From contig CAYVCP010000003.1 of NCBI GenBank assembly GCA_964450565.1, positions 1 to 30,423 of the forward strand: a DNA stretch of 30,423 nt, read 5' to 3'. Of the stretch, positions 21,747 to 29,677 are shown piece by piece. A program made the position numbers and the translations under genes. The notes beneath the pieces were generated by a model. That model worked only from the letters and a program-made list of their open reading frames with translations, was not told the origin of the DNA and did no database searches. How positions within the stretch are numbered: the first letter of the stretch is position 1; each line of letters opens with the position of its first letter. Source of the DNA: CAYVCP01 sp964450565. GTDB lineage: Bacteria > Patescibacteriota > Minisyncoccia > Minisyncoccales > CG1-02-41-26.

Positions 21747-22661
21747 ATGAAAGAAATTATTTTAAATTTTAACAAACAATTCAACATTGAAACAAAGATA
21801 AAAGCTAATGAGCCTTTTCATAACATTGTGGTTTGTGGGATGGGAGGGTCTGCTCTAACAGGTAATATTATAAGGATGTTATTGCCAGACTTAAAAATAC
21901 CAATTTTTTCACACCGCGATTACGATCTACCAGAAATAGCAGATAAAAACTCTTTAATCTTTTGTGTTTCATACTCTGGAAATACAGAAGAAACAATTTC
22001 AAGTTTTAGAAAAGCGCAAGAAAGAAAACTACAAACTATTGTTATTACAACTGGAGGAAAATTAAAAGAACTTTCCACTTCTTGTGTTTTAATTCCAACA
22101 AAAGCAAAACAGCCAAGGTTCGCAACAGGATACCTTACTTGTGCTTTTTTAAAGGTTTTATTTAATTCAAATATTATTAAAGAAATTCCAACTGGAGCAA
22201 TTAATCCAGAAACACTTGAAAAAGAAGGAGAAAAATTAGCTCTAAGACTAAAAAACAAAATACCAATTATTTATGCATCCAATAGATTTAAAGACATAGC
22301 TAGAATTTGGAAAATTAAGTTTAATGAAAACGCAAAGATAATGGCCTTTTGGAACTACTTTCCAGAATTGAATCATAATGAGATGGTTGGATTAACTAAT
22401 TTAAAAGGAAATTTTCATTTTTTAATTCTCAAAGATGAAAACGACAACGAAAGAAATAAAAAAAGAATGGATCTTTTTTCTAAAATAGCCCAAGAAAAAG
22501 GATCAGAAGTCGACTTTATTCCAATAAAAGGAAACAATCTTTTTGAAAGAGTGTTTAATTCTTGTGTCTTAAGCGACTGGGTCACATATTACTTGGCCCT
22601 TCTTTATAAGACAGATCCCATTCCCGTAAAAATAGTCGAAGAATTCAAAAATGAACTATAA
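21747..22661 (+). CDS. SIS-domain phosphoglucose/phosphomannose isomerase
   Basis: Bifunctional glucose-/mannose-6-phosphate isomerase type (SIS fold), making fructose 6-phosphate in the cytoplasm. 304 residues. Seen: NIVVCGMGGSALTG at about residues 25-38, SLIFCVSYSGNTEETISSF at about 70-88, the TTGGKLKEL loop, PRFATGYL, and ELNHNEMVG at about 204-212 with the conserved His/Glu used in catalysis in this family. The start ATG 21747 is 4 nt after the upstream stop; a longer frame opening 30 codons earlier would overlap the binding-protein gene and adds unconserved sequence. The tRNA follows 4 nt after the stop. Confidence 0.9.
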   Translation: MKEIILNFNKQFNIETKIKANEPFHNIVVCGMGGSALTGNIIRMLLPDLKIPIFSHRDYDLPEIADKNSLIFCVSYSGNTEETISSFRKAQERKLQTIVITTGGKLKELSTSCVLIPTKAKQPRFATGYLTCAFLKVLFNSNIIKEIPTGAINPETLEKEGEKLALRLKNKIPIIYASNRFKDIARIWKIKFNENAKIMAFWNYFPELNHNEMVGLTNLKGNFHFLILKDENDNERNKKRMDLFSKIAQEKGSEVDFIPIKGNNLFERVFNSCVLSDWVTYYLALLYKTDPIPVKIVEEFKNEL

Positions 22662-22665
22662 CAAA

Positions 22666-22749
22666 GCCCAGATGGTGAAATTGGTAAACACACTGTCTTC
22701 AGGAGGCAGCGCCTCTTAAGGCTTGGGAGTTCAACTCTCCCTCTGGGCA
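22666..22749 (+). tRNA. tRNA-Leu (anticodon CAG)
   Basis: An 84-nt class II tRNA. Acceptor GCCCAGA (22666-22672) pairs with TCTGGGC (22742-22748), discriminator A at 22749. Anticodon stem CTGTC/GGCAG with loop TTCAGGA, anticodon CAG at 22700-22702. Long variable arm (CGCCTCTTAAGGCTT region) and T arm GGGAG-TTCAACT-CTCCC. The 3' CCA is not encoded. It sits between two protein genes, 4 nt after one and 10 nt before the next. Confidence 0.96.
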
Positions 22750-22759
22750 CTAAAAAAAT

Positions 22760-24433
22760 ATGATAAATCAAAACTTAAAAATTATTCCCCTAGGAGGACT
22801 CGGGGAAGTAGGTCGCAATATGATGCTTTTAGAGTATCAAGAAAAAATCTTAATTATAGATGCTGGTCTTAGGATGCCAGAAGAATCAATGCCAGGCATT
22901 GACTATATCATTCCTAATACTAATTACTTAAAAGGAAAAGAAAAAAATATATTAGGAGCTATTCTAACACACGGACACTTAGATCATATTGGAGCTATCC
23001 CTTATATCTGGGAAAGAATTGGAAATCCGAGAATATTTACAGGGGATTTAACAAAAGGATTGGTTGAAAAAAAACAAGATGAGTTTCCTAACAGACCAAA
23101 ACTTGACATAACAGAAATAAAAAATGGATCTATTATAAACTTGGGTCCATTTAAAATAGAATTCTTTAAACAAGTACATAATATTCTTTGTAATTTTGGA
23201 GTTTTCATCACAACACCTGTGGGAAATATTATGCATACTTCTGATTTTACTTTTGACAAAACACCAGTAAACGAAAAGCCTACTGATATAACTAAGTTAA
23301 AGGAATTAGGAAAAAGAAATGTTTTACTCTTGATGTCAGACTCAACAGGGGCTGAACACGAAGGAGAAGCACTATCAGAGAAAACAGTATTTGAAAATCT
23401 TGATAAAATCTTTAAGGAATCTCAGGGAAAAAGAATTATAGCTTCAACATTTGCTTCACATATTAATAGGGTACAACAACTTATTACCTTAGCTGAAAAA
23501 CACAATAGGAAGGTTATTCTTGAGGGAAGAAGTTTAAAAGACTACACAGAGATAGCAAGAGTTTTAAAGTATATAACTATTAAAAAAGGAACATTGGTAA
23601 AACCAAATGAGGCTAAAAACTTAAAAGACGAACAAGTTTGTTTTATCTGTACAGGAGCACAAGGAGAAGAAAGAGCTAGCTTAATGAAAATAGCGACTGG
23701 AGAATATAGGGCTTTAAAGATAAAAAGAGGTGATGCTATAATCTTTTCCTCTTCTGTTATCCCGGGCAATGAAAGAACTGTTCAGGTCCTAAAGGACGAG
23801 TTGTACAGACAAGGAGCCACAGTGTTTCACTATCAAATGATGGATATTCATTCTTCTGGACATGGCTATCAAGAAGAGTTAAAACAGATGATAAGAATGA
23901 TCAAACCAAAGTTCTTCATTCCTTTACATGGACAATTTTCCATGCTTGTAAAACATTGTGAGTTAGCTGAAATGGTTGGAATAAAGAAAGAAAATGCAAA
24001 AGCTGTTGAGTCAGGACAAGTCGTATCTTTATCAAAAGATAAAATGGAAATTTTAAAAGAGAAAGTACCATCAAGTTATGTTATGGTAGATGGTCTTGGA
24101 ATTGGAGATGTTGGAGAGGTCGTGTTAAGAGACCGACAACAATTAGCTCAAGATGGTATGTTTGTTATTATCGTTGCTGTGGATAGGCAGACTGGTAGGG
24201 TGATAGGATCTCCTGATATAATATCTAGAGGGTTTGTTTATTTAAGAGAATCAAAGGAACTCTTAAGAGATACCAGAAGAAGAGCAATAGGTATTGTAAA
24301 TAGAACAACAGAATCAGGGGGAGCTGTCAACTGGACCCATATCAAAGACGATATTAGAAAAAAGATAGGAGAATTCTTATTCTCAAAAACAAAAAGGCGA
24401 CCAATGGTATTACCTGTGGTTATAGAAGTATGA
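22760..24433 (+). CDS. rnj: Ribonuclease J
   Basis: Metallo-beta-lactamase/beta-CASP ribonuclease with 5'-3' exo- and endonuclease activity in mRNA turnover and RNA maturation. 557 residues, normal. Seen: LGGLGEVGRNM, the metal motif THGHLDHIGAIPYI (H71, H73, D75, H76), MHTSDFTFD, the beta-CASP region with RIIASTFASHINRVQQ, SSVIPGNE, HSSGHGYQEEL, and KPKFFIPLHGQFSML; then the C-terminal dimerisation part. It begins only 10 nt after tRNA-Leu, so 3' processing of the tRNA would create its mRNA 5' end. Overlaps trpS by 4 nt (ATGA). Confidence 0.98.
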   Translation: MINQNLKIIPLGGLGEVGRNMMLLEYQEKILIIDAGLRMPEESMPGIDYIIPNTNYLKGKEKNILGAILTHGHLDHIGAIPYIWERIGNPRIFTGDLTKGLVEKKQDEFPNRPKLDITEIKNGSIINLGPFKIEFFKQVHNILCNFGVFITTPVGNIMHTSDFTFDKTPVNEKPTDITKLKELGKRNVLLLMSDSTGAEHEGEALSEKTVFENLDKIFKESQGKRIIASTFASHINRVQQLITLAEKHNRKVILEGRSLKDYTEIARVLKYITIKKGTLVKPNEAKNLKDEQVCFICTGAQGEERASLMKIATGEYRALKIKRGDAIIFSSSVIPGNERTVQVLKDELYRQGATVFHYQMMDIHSSGHGYQEELKQMIRMIKPKFFIPLHGQFSMLVKHCELAEMVGIKKENAKAVESGQVVSLSKDKMEILKEKVPSSYVMVDGLGIGDVGEVVLRDRQQLAQDGMFVIIVAVDRQTGRVIGSPDIISRGFVYLRESKELLRDTRRRAIGIVNRTTESGGAVNWTHIKDDIRKKIGEFLFSKTKRRPMVLPVVIEV

Positions 24434-25383
24434 GAATCTTTTCCGGAATACAACCAAGCAATCAGTTACATATAGGGAATTACTTAGGAGCCATTAAACA
24501 ATGGGTAAAGCTTCAAAAAAATAATGAATGTTTGTTTTGGGTTGCAGATCTTCACTCTCTAACGGTTCCTTATGATCCGAAAACTCTACAAGAAAGAATT
24601 TTAGAGGTTGTTGCGGTATACCTGATAGCAGGATTAGATAAATCAATAATCTTCAAACAATCAGATGTTAAAGAACACACAGAATTAGCATGGCTTTTAT
24701 CAACTATTACTCCTTTGGGTGATTTACAAAGAATGACTCAATTTAAAGACAAATCACAAAAACATAAAAAAAACATCACAGCAGGACTTTTAAATTACCC
24801 TGTTTTAATGACTGCTGATATCTTACTTTATCAGTCTGATTTAATACCCGTAGGAATTGATCAAAAGCAACACGTTGAACTGACAAAAACAATAGCGAAA
24901 AAATTCAACACTAAGTTTGGATCAACATTTAAAATACCAGAACCTTTTATTCCAAAGATAGGAGCAAGAATTATGTCTCTTAAAAATCCAGAAAAAAAGA
25001 TGTCAAAAAGCGATCAACCAGATACTTTTATCTCTCTTTTCGACACGAAAGAGGATATAAGAAAGAAAATTATGTCTTCTACTACTGACTCTGGGAAAGA
25101 AATTAAATACTCAGAACAAAAACCAGGTATCTCAAATCTTTTAACAATTTATAGCTTATTTAAAGAGCAAACAATCAAAGAAACAGAAAAAGAATTCAAT
25201 AAAACATCTTATAAAGAGTTTAAGGAAAGATTAGCAGATCTTTTAATAGAAAAATTAAGGCCTTTTCGTGAAATCAAAAAGAATAAAAACTTATTAGAAC
25301 AAACTCTGGAGAAAGGAGCAAAAGAAGCAAGAAAGATTGCCCAAGAAACTATGAGAGAAGTAAGGAACAATATGGGTTTATGA
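24430..25383 (+). CDS. trpS: Tryptophanyl-tRNA synthetase
   Basis: Class I synthetase that charges tRNA-Trp. 317 residues, slightly short but complete. Seen: N-terminal RIFSGIQPSNQLHIGNYLGA with HIGN at 14-17, the LHSLTVPYDP and DLQRMTQFKDKS segments, ILLYQSDLIPVGIDQKQHVE, and the second signature KMSKS at 190-194. The start overlaps the rnj stop (ATGA), and the next gene again overlaps by 4 nt. Confidence 0.98.
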   Translation: MRIFSGIQPSNQLHIGNYLGAIKQWVKLQKNNECLFWVADLHSLTVPYDPKTLQERILEVVAVYLIAGLDKSIIFKQSDVKEHTELAWLLSTITPLGDLQRMTQFKDKSQKHKKNITAGLLNYPVLMTADILLYQSDLIPVGIDQKQHVELTKTIAKKFNTKFGSTFKIPEPFIPKIGARIMSLKNPEKKMSKSDQPDTFISLFDTKEDIRKKIMSSTTDSGKEIKYSEQKPGISNLLTIYSLFKEQTIKETEKEFNKTSYKEFKERLADLLIEKLRPFREIKKNKNLLEQTLEKGAKEARKIAQETMREVRNNMGL

Positions 25384-25628
25384 CAGAAATAGAACTAAAT
25401 AAAACCTTAAAAGAACAAAACGAGCTTTTAAAAAAGCTTCTATTGCAATCAGAGAAAACTAGAAAGCATATTCTTTGGACCAAAACTTTAGGGATTATAA
25501 GGTTAATCATTATTATAACTCCTATCATTTTTGCTCTGGTTTATCTTCCTCCTTTTGTAAAAAAAGCCATAGAGAAATATCAAGCGATCGTTCCTGGTTT
25601 AGATAAAATAATAGAATCTCAGAAGTAA
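25380..25628 (+). CDS. Small one-TM protein with N-terminal coiled coil
   Basis: Unrecognised 82-residue protein. Seen: residues 1-30 are a Leu/Lys/Glu helix with heptad spacing (LNKTLKEQNELLKKLLLQSEK), followed by a membrane helix at about 38-58 (GIIRLIIIITPIIFALVYL) and a short charged tail. It overlaps trpS by 4 nt, so it is cotranslated with it. The layout suggests a small self-associating membrane protein with the coiled coil in the cytoplasm. No function can be assigned. Confidence 0.7.
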   Translation: MTEIELNKTLKEQNELLKKLLLQSEKTRKHILWTKTLGIIRLIIIITPIIFALVYLPPFVKKAIEKYQAIVPGLDKIIESQK

Positions 25629-25656
25629 AAAAATACTTAATACATTGTATTGTTTT

Positions 25657-25680
25657 GTAAACTTTTATAGAAAGGTTTAC
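25657..25680. promoter_or_regulatory. 24-bp dyad overlapping the promoter of the NifX/MinD unit
   Basis: GTAAACTTTT-ATAG-AAAGGTTTAC: 10-bp arms with one mismatch as DNA (a G-U pair in plus-strand RNA). The right arm overlaps the -35 hexamer at 25676-25681. No U-run follows, so an operator for a dimeric regulator is at least as likely as a terminator for the upstream operon. The small palindrome AATACATTGTATT lies just upstream. Confidence 0.5.
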
Positions 25681-25703
25681 TAGTTGCTATAATTTGTTAT
25701 AAT
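25676..25703 (+). promoter_or_regulatory. Promoter of the NifX-like / CDF / MinD unit
   Basis: -35 TTTACT at 25676-25681, 16-nt spacer, perfect -10 TATAAT at 25698-25703, then 7 nt to ATG 25711. The predicted transcript starts at or one base before the ATG. Confidence 0.6.
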
Positions 25704-25710
25704 AAAATAT

Positions 25711-26118
25711 ATGAAAATTTGTTTAAGTGTAATTTCTCCCAATATAGAATCTTTAGTGGACGCTCGTTTTGGAAGGTCTCATTATTTTCTAATAGCTGAT
25801 GAAAAGGGAGAGGTTTTGGAAACTTTTGAAAATCCTGGCATAAGAGCAATAGGGGGAGCTGGGATTACAGCAACTCAAGTAGTAGCTTCAAAAAATGTTG
25901 ATGCAATTTTAACAGGAAATCTTGGCCCTAGAGCTTTTGATGTTTTGGGTGGTGCTGGTATTAAAATATTTACCGGATTTTTTAATCTTACAGCAAAAGA
26001 AGCATTGCAAAAGTATATGAAGGGAGAACTTAAAGAAACTTTATCTCCAAATGTTGGAGGACACTTTGGTCTCGGAGAAGGAAAGGGCCATAATGAATCC
26101 ATGGAGAAAAGGTCCTAA
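25711..26118 (+). CDS. NifX/NifB-C-type (dinitrogenase FeMo-cofactor family) protein, ORP-like
   Basis: A 135-residue single-domain protein of the family that binds metal-sulfur clusters (NifX, NafY, C-terminal NifB, and the Desulfovibrio orange protein ORP). Seen: N-terminal MKICLSVISPNIESLVDARFG with RSHYFLIAD, the AIGGAGITATQVVASKNVDAI helix-strand unit, LTGNLGPRAFDVLGGAGIKIF, and a Gly/His-rich tail (NVGGHFGLGEGKGHNES). It has one Cys (C4) and two His in the tail as candidate ligands. No nif genes are present, so nitrogen fixation is not implied. First gene of an operon with twin MinD-ferredoxin ATPases, the ORP arrangement. Confidence 0.9.
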   Translation: MKICLSVISPNIESLVDARFGRSHYFLIADEKGEVLETFENPGIRAIGGAGITATQVVASKNVDAILTGNLGPRAFDVLGGAGIKIFTGFFNLTAKEALQKYMKGELKETLSPNVGGHFGLGEGKGHNESMEKRS

Positions 26119-26122
26119 AGAC

Positions 26123-27361
26123 ATGTCTGATATTTTTCAAAAAGGACAAAAAGCGACAATTATTTCTGTTCTTTTAACTCTTTTATTAGCTTTTATTAAA
26201 GCTTTTGTTGGAGTAATCTCTGGTAGTATCGTGTTAATAGGAGACTCCTTTCATAGCGCAGCTGATTCTCTCTCTAGTTTAGGTGCCTGGGTCGGATTAA
26301 GGGTTGCTAAAAGAAAACCTACTCAAAAATTTTCTTACGGATATTATAAGGCAGAAAACCTTGCTGCTCTTTTAATCTCAGGTTTGATTTTCTTAGCTGG
26401 TTTTTTGATTGCCAAAGAAAGTTTTGAGAAAATTTTTACAACTTATCAAATTAAACTTCCCTTAATAGCTATTTTGGCTGCTTTGGTTGATGCAATAGTA
26501 ATGTTTTTAATTGGAACGTATGAAATGAAAGTTGGCAAGGAAATTAATTCTCAAAGTTTGGTTGCTGACGGCAAGGAATCAAGAATGCATCTTTTGTCTT
26601 CTTTTATAGTTTTGGTGGGTATAGTTTCTGCTTGGCTTAAAATTCCTTATATAGAATCTTTAATGGGTTTTGTAATTTCTTTATTTATCTTTCACACAGG
26701 TTTTGGATCAGCCAAAGATGCCCTATTCTCTCTAATGGATGTTTCTGTAAGCCCTGAAAAAGAAACCAAGATAAAAGAAATACTTGCTAGTATTTCTGGC
26801 ATTAGGGGATTTAATAATCTAAAACTTAGAAAATCAGGACCTTTTGTTTTTGGAGAGGTTCAAATAAAAATAGGAAAAAACTTAAACGCAAAAAGAATTT
26901 CAGAGATATCACAAAGTATTGAGAAAAAGATAAGAGACAATATTAAAGAAATTGATTCTTTTGTGATCACTCCTGTTCCTTATCAGACAAAAATACAAAA
27001 AATAGCCTTACCCATAGAAGAAGATAAGGGGCTTGAATCTAAAATTTCTTTTCAATTTGGCAGAGCAAATAAGTTCATTTTTATTCAAATAGAAGAAGGT
27101 AAAATAAAAAACTTTTATACTAAAGCTAACCCTTTTAAGGAAAACTCATCTAAGGCGGGTTTAAACACAGCTCTTTTTCTCATAAAAGAAAAAATTGATT
27201 CTGTGATTACAAAGGAAATAGGCAACATTTCTCTTTATGCTTTAAGAGACAATATTGTTGATATCTATCTTGCTAAAAATGATAATATCAAAGATTTAAT
27301 AAAAAATCTCTCTGAAGAAAAACTATTATTAGCACAAGAGCCAACTAAGGAAAAACTATGA
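26123..27361 (+). CDS. Cation diffusion facilitator fused to a NifX-like domain
   Basis: Divalent-metal efflux protein (CDF family) with an extra C-terminal domain. 412 residues from ATG 26123. Seen: six hydrophobic segments within residues 10-200; the TM2 metal motif GDSFHSAADSL (H44, D48); TM5 ADGKESRMHLLSS, where the usual HxxxD is replaced by E152xxxH156; a cytoplasmic CDF C-terminal domain (about 207-295); then a second NifX/FeMo-cofactor domain from about residue 298 (KIALPIEEDKGLESKISFQF, GRANKFIFIQIEEGKIKNFY, GLNTALFLIKEKIDSVITKE). An alternative start at 26093 would overlap the upstream gene by 26 nt. It overlaps the next gene by 4 nt. The fusion links metal transport to the ORP-like module. 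Confidence 0.88.
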   Translation: MSDIFQKGQKATIISVLLTLLLAFIKAFVGVISGSIVLIGDSFHSAADSLSSLGAWVGLRVAKRKPTQKFSYGYYKAENLAALLISGLIFLAGFLIAKESFEKIFTTYQIKLPLIAILAALVDAIVMFLIGTYEMKVGKEINSQSLVADGKESRMHLLSSFIVLVGIVSAWLKIPYIESLMGFVISLFIFHTGFGSAKDALFSLMDVSVSPEKETKIKEILASISGIRGFNNLKLRKSGPFVFGEVQIKIGKNLNAKRISEISQSIEKKIRDNIKEIDSFVITPVPYQTKIQKIALPIEEDKGLESKISFQFGRANKFIFIQIEEGKIKNFYTKANPFKENSSKAGLNTALFLIKEKIDSVITKEIGNISLYALRDNIVDIYLAKNDNIKDLIKNLSEEKLLLAQEPTKEKL

Positions 27362-28191
27362 AAAAAATTGCTGTAACCGGAGGAAAGGGAGGCACAGGTA
27401 AATCAACCGTAGCTGTTCTCTTATCTAATGAATATTTTAGTCAAGGTAAGAAAGTAATTTTAGTTGACTGTGATGTTGAATGCCCTAATGATTTTTTACT
27501 TTTAGAGAGAAAACTATCAAAATCTGTTGAAGATATTACTGCTTTTTTTCCTGTTTTAAATAAAGAAAAATGCAAACAGTGTGCTTTATGTGTTCAATCA
27601 TGTCGCAGTAACGCTATTTTTCAAGCTCCTAAACAGTATCCTGTTTTTATAAAAGACCTGTGTTCTGGTTGTGGGGCTTGCTGGTTAGCTTGTCCTCATG
27701 GAGCTATTCATTCTCAAGAAGAGAAAGTAGGAGATATTTTTATTGATTCTCTAAATGAAAACTATTTCTTAATTACAGGATTGGCAAAACCAGGACTTGA
27801 AGAAACAGGTCCTGTGGTACATAAACTAAAAAAGTTTGCTTTAGATTTTGCCGAAAAGGAAAAAGCAGATGTTGTGATATTAGATACTGCAGCTGGAACT
27901 CATTGTCCTGTAATTAACGCTCTTTTGAATACTGATCTTGCTTATGCTGTCACAGAGCCGACTCCCATGGGAAGTTCAGACCTTTCTTTAATTTTAGAAT
28001 TATGTAAGAAATTAAATGTTCCATGTAAGGTTATTATTAATCAATCAGATTTAGGCGATAGAAAAAAGATTGAAAAGGTTGTGAGACATTATAAAACAAA
28101 AATAATAAAGGAAATTCCTTATTCAAAAGAGATTGCAAGGCGTTATTCCAAAGGAAAGCTGTTTAATATTCAAATGAAAGATGTCAAATAA
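27358..28191 (+). CDS. MinD/Mrp-type ATPase with inserted 2x[4Fe-4S] ferredoxin (copy 1)
   Basis: Deviant-Walker P-loop ATPase of the MinD/ParA/Mrp superfamily carrying a bacterial ferredoxin domain. 277 residues. Seen: Walker A GGKGGTGKST at residues 8-17, VILVDCDVECPND, two cluster motifs CKQCALCVQSC and CSGCGACWLACPHGAI (about residues 72-110), then VVILDTAAGTHCPVINALL and the TEPTPMGSSDL signature. Close relatives include the paired ATPases of the Desulfovibrio ORP complex. ATG 27358 overlaps the CDF-NifX stop. It probably binds or moves an Fe-S or mixed-metal cluster using ATP; this is inferred from the family. Confidence 0.93.
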   Translation: MKKIAVTGGKGGTGKSTVAVLLSNEYFSQGKKVILVDCDVECPNDFLLLERKLSKSVEDITAFFPVLNKEKCKQCALCVQSCRSNAIFQAPKQYPVFIKDLCSGCGACWLACPHGAIHSQEEKVGDIFIDSLNENYFLITGLAKPGLEETGPVVHKLKKFALDFAEKEKADVVILDTAAGTHCPVINALLNTDLAYAVTEPTPMGSSDLSLILELCKKLNVPCKVIINQSDLGDRKKIEKVVRHYKTKIIKEIPYSKEIARRYSKGKLFNIQMKDVK

Positions 28192-28783
28192 AGAAAGAGA
28201 AAAACAATTAAGAGAGATAAAAGAAGATGTTATTAATTGCAAAAAATGTTCTCTTTATAAAACAAGAATTTATCCTGTCATTGGTAAGGGAAATCATAAT
28301 GCTCAAGTATTTTTTATAGGTGAAGCTCCCGGTTTTAATGAATCAAAAACAGGAATACCTTTTTGTGGACTCTCAGGTAAGGTTTTAGATGAGCTATTTG
28401 GTTCTATTAAAAAAGAAAAAAATGATGTTTATATTACAAATATTTTAAAGGACAGACCTCCAAACAATAGAAACCCAAACCCAGAGGAAATCAAAGCATG
28501 TGTTCCTTATCTGAAAAGACAAATTGAGATCATTAACCCAAAAATAATTTGCTCTCTGGGAAATTATGCTACAAAATATATTTTTGAGTATTTCGGACTT
28601 AAAGATAAGATAGAAGGAATCAGTAAATTGCATGGTAAGGTTTTTGAAACAGAAACAAAGCTAAAAATTATTCCTTTATACCATCCGGCAGTAGCAGTTT
28701 ATAACGCTAATATGAAATCAATTCTTAAAAAAGACTTTCAAGTGATTGAAAAAATACTTAATCAAATACATGAATCAAAATAA
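28181..28783 (+). CDS. Uracil-DNA glycosylase, family 4 (iron-sulfur)
   Basis: Removes uracil from DNA in base excision repair. 200 residues, normal for family 4. Seen: four cysteines placed for the [4Fe-4S] cluster (C20, C23, C107, C124), motif GEAPGFNESKTGIPFCGLSG at residues 47-66, KDRPPNNRNPNPEEIKAC, and the second motif LYHPA at 166-170. ATG 28181 overlaps the preceding ATPase gene by 11 nt. Its position between the two MinD-ferredoxin genes is unusual; as an Fe-S enzyme it could be a client of the module, but simple operon packing explains it equally well. Confidence 0.93.
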   Translation: MSNKEREKQLREIKEDVINCKKCSLYKTRIYPVIGKGNHNAQVFFIGEAPGFNESKTGIPFCGLSGKVLDELFGSIKKEKNDVYITNILKDRPPNNRNPNPEEIKACVPYLKRQIEIINPKIICSLGNYATKYIFEYFGLKDKIEGISKLHGKVFETETKLKIIPLYHPAVAVYNANMKSILKKDFQVIEKILNQIHESK

Positions 28784-29663
28784 GTTTAATATTGCTATTG
28801 CTTCTGGTAAAGGAGGAGTTGGAAAGTCTATGCTTTCTTCTTGTTTAAGCATGCTTTTTGCAAAAGATTACCGGATTCTGGCTACCGATTGTGATGTTGA
28901 TGCCCCTAATCTTTCGGTGTGGTTGGGTGATATAAGAGATTGGCAAAAAACTATTCCAGTTACTACTTCTTTTAAACCTGTAATAGATTTAGAGAAGTGT
29001 AATGGGTGCGGTCTTTGTAAACGTTATTGCCAATTCAATGCTATGGAGATGAAGACAGAACAGCCACACTTGAACCCTTTTCTATGTGAAGGTTGCGGGG
29101 TATGCGAGATTGTTTGTCCTCAGAAAGCTATTCATTTAAAACCAGTTCAGAATGGGAGGATAAGAATTACAGAAACAAAATATGGTTTTGTATTAGTAGA
29201 AGGACAATTATTTCCTGGTGAAACTGGTTCTGGAAAGATTGTTGAAGAAATTAAAGAAGAAGCAGAAAAGATTATAAAAGATTATTCAGAAACAGTAATA
29301 ATGATTACGGACTCTTCTCCGGGAACTGGTTGTCCTGTTATTGCTTCTTTGCGTAATGCCGATTTTGTTTTATTAGTGACAGAGCCAACTTTATCTGGCT
29401 GGAGCGATTTAAAAAGAGTTTTAAAAGTAGTAGAACATTTCAACCTAAAATTTGGATTAGTTATTAATAAATGGGACGTTAACAAGGAAATTAGTCAAAA
29501 AATATCAAAAGAGTTTCAAAAAGAACTTTTGGGGAAAATTTCTTATGACAAAGCTATTTTTAAATCCTTGGCTAATTTTACTCCAATTTTAGAAACAGAT
29601 TTAAAGATTAAAAAAGAACTAAAAGAAATTTACATAGAACTTAAAAAAAGAATATCTTTTTGA
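28770..29663 (+). CDS. MinD/Mrp-type ATPase with inserted 2x[4Fe-4S] ferredoxin (copy 2)
   Basis: Paralog of the ATPase two genes upstream. 297 residues from ATG 28770; a start 8 codons earlier is open but would extend the overlap with the glycosylase gene and adds nothing family-like. Seen: Walker A SGKGGVGKSM near residues 12-21, ILATDCDVDAPNLSVWLG, clusters CNGCGLCKRYCQFNAM and CEGCGVCEIVCPQKAIH (about residues 72-116), TDSSPGTGCPVIASLRNADF, and the TEPTLSGWSDLKRVLKVVEHF segment. It overlaps the glycosylase gene by 14 nt. The two ATPases probably act as a heteropair, as is proposed for the ORP complex. Confidence 0.93.
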   Translation: MNQNKFNIAIASGKGGVGKSMLSSCLSMLFAKDYRILATDCDVDAPNLSVWLGDIRDWQKTIPVTTSFKPVIDLEKCNGCGLCKRYCQFNAMEMKTEQPHLNPFLCEGCGVCEIVCPQKAIHLKPVQNGRIRITETKYGFVLVEGQLFPGETGSGKIVEEIKEEAEKIIKDYSETVIMITDSSPGTGCPVIASLRNADFVLLVTEPTLSGWSDLKRVLKVVEHFNLKFGLVINKWDVNKEISQKISKEFQKELLGKISYDKAIFKSLANFTPILETDLKIKKELKEIYIELKKRISF

Positions 29664-29677
29664 TAAAATAAAAATAT

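Noticed and set aside
25711..27361. Nitrogen-fixation genes
   Set aside because: The NifX-like domains belong to a wide family; no nifHDK, nifEN or nifB radical-SAM gene is present, so the ORP-like reading is preferred.
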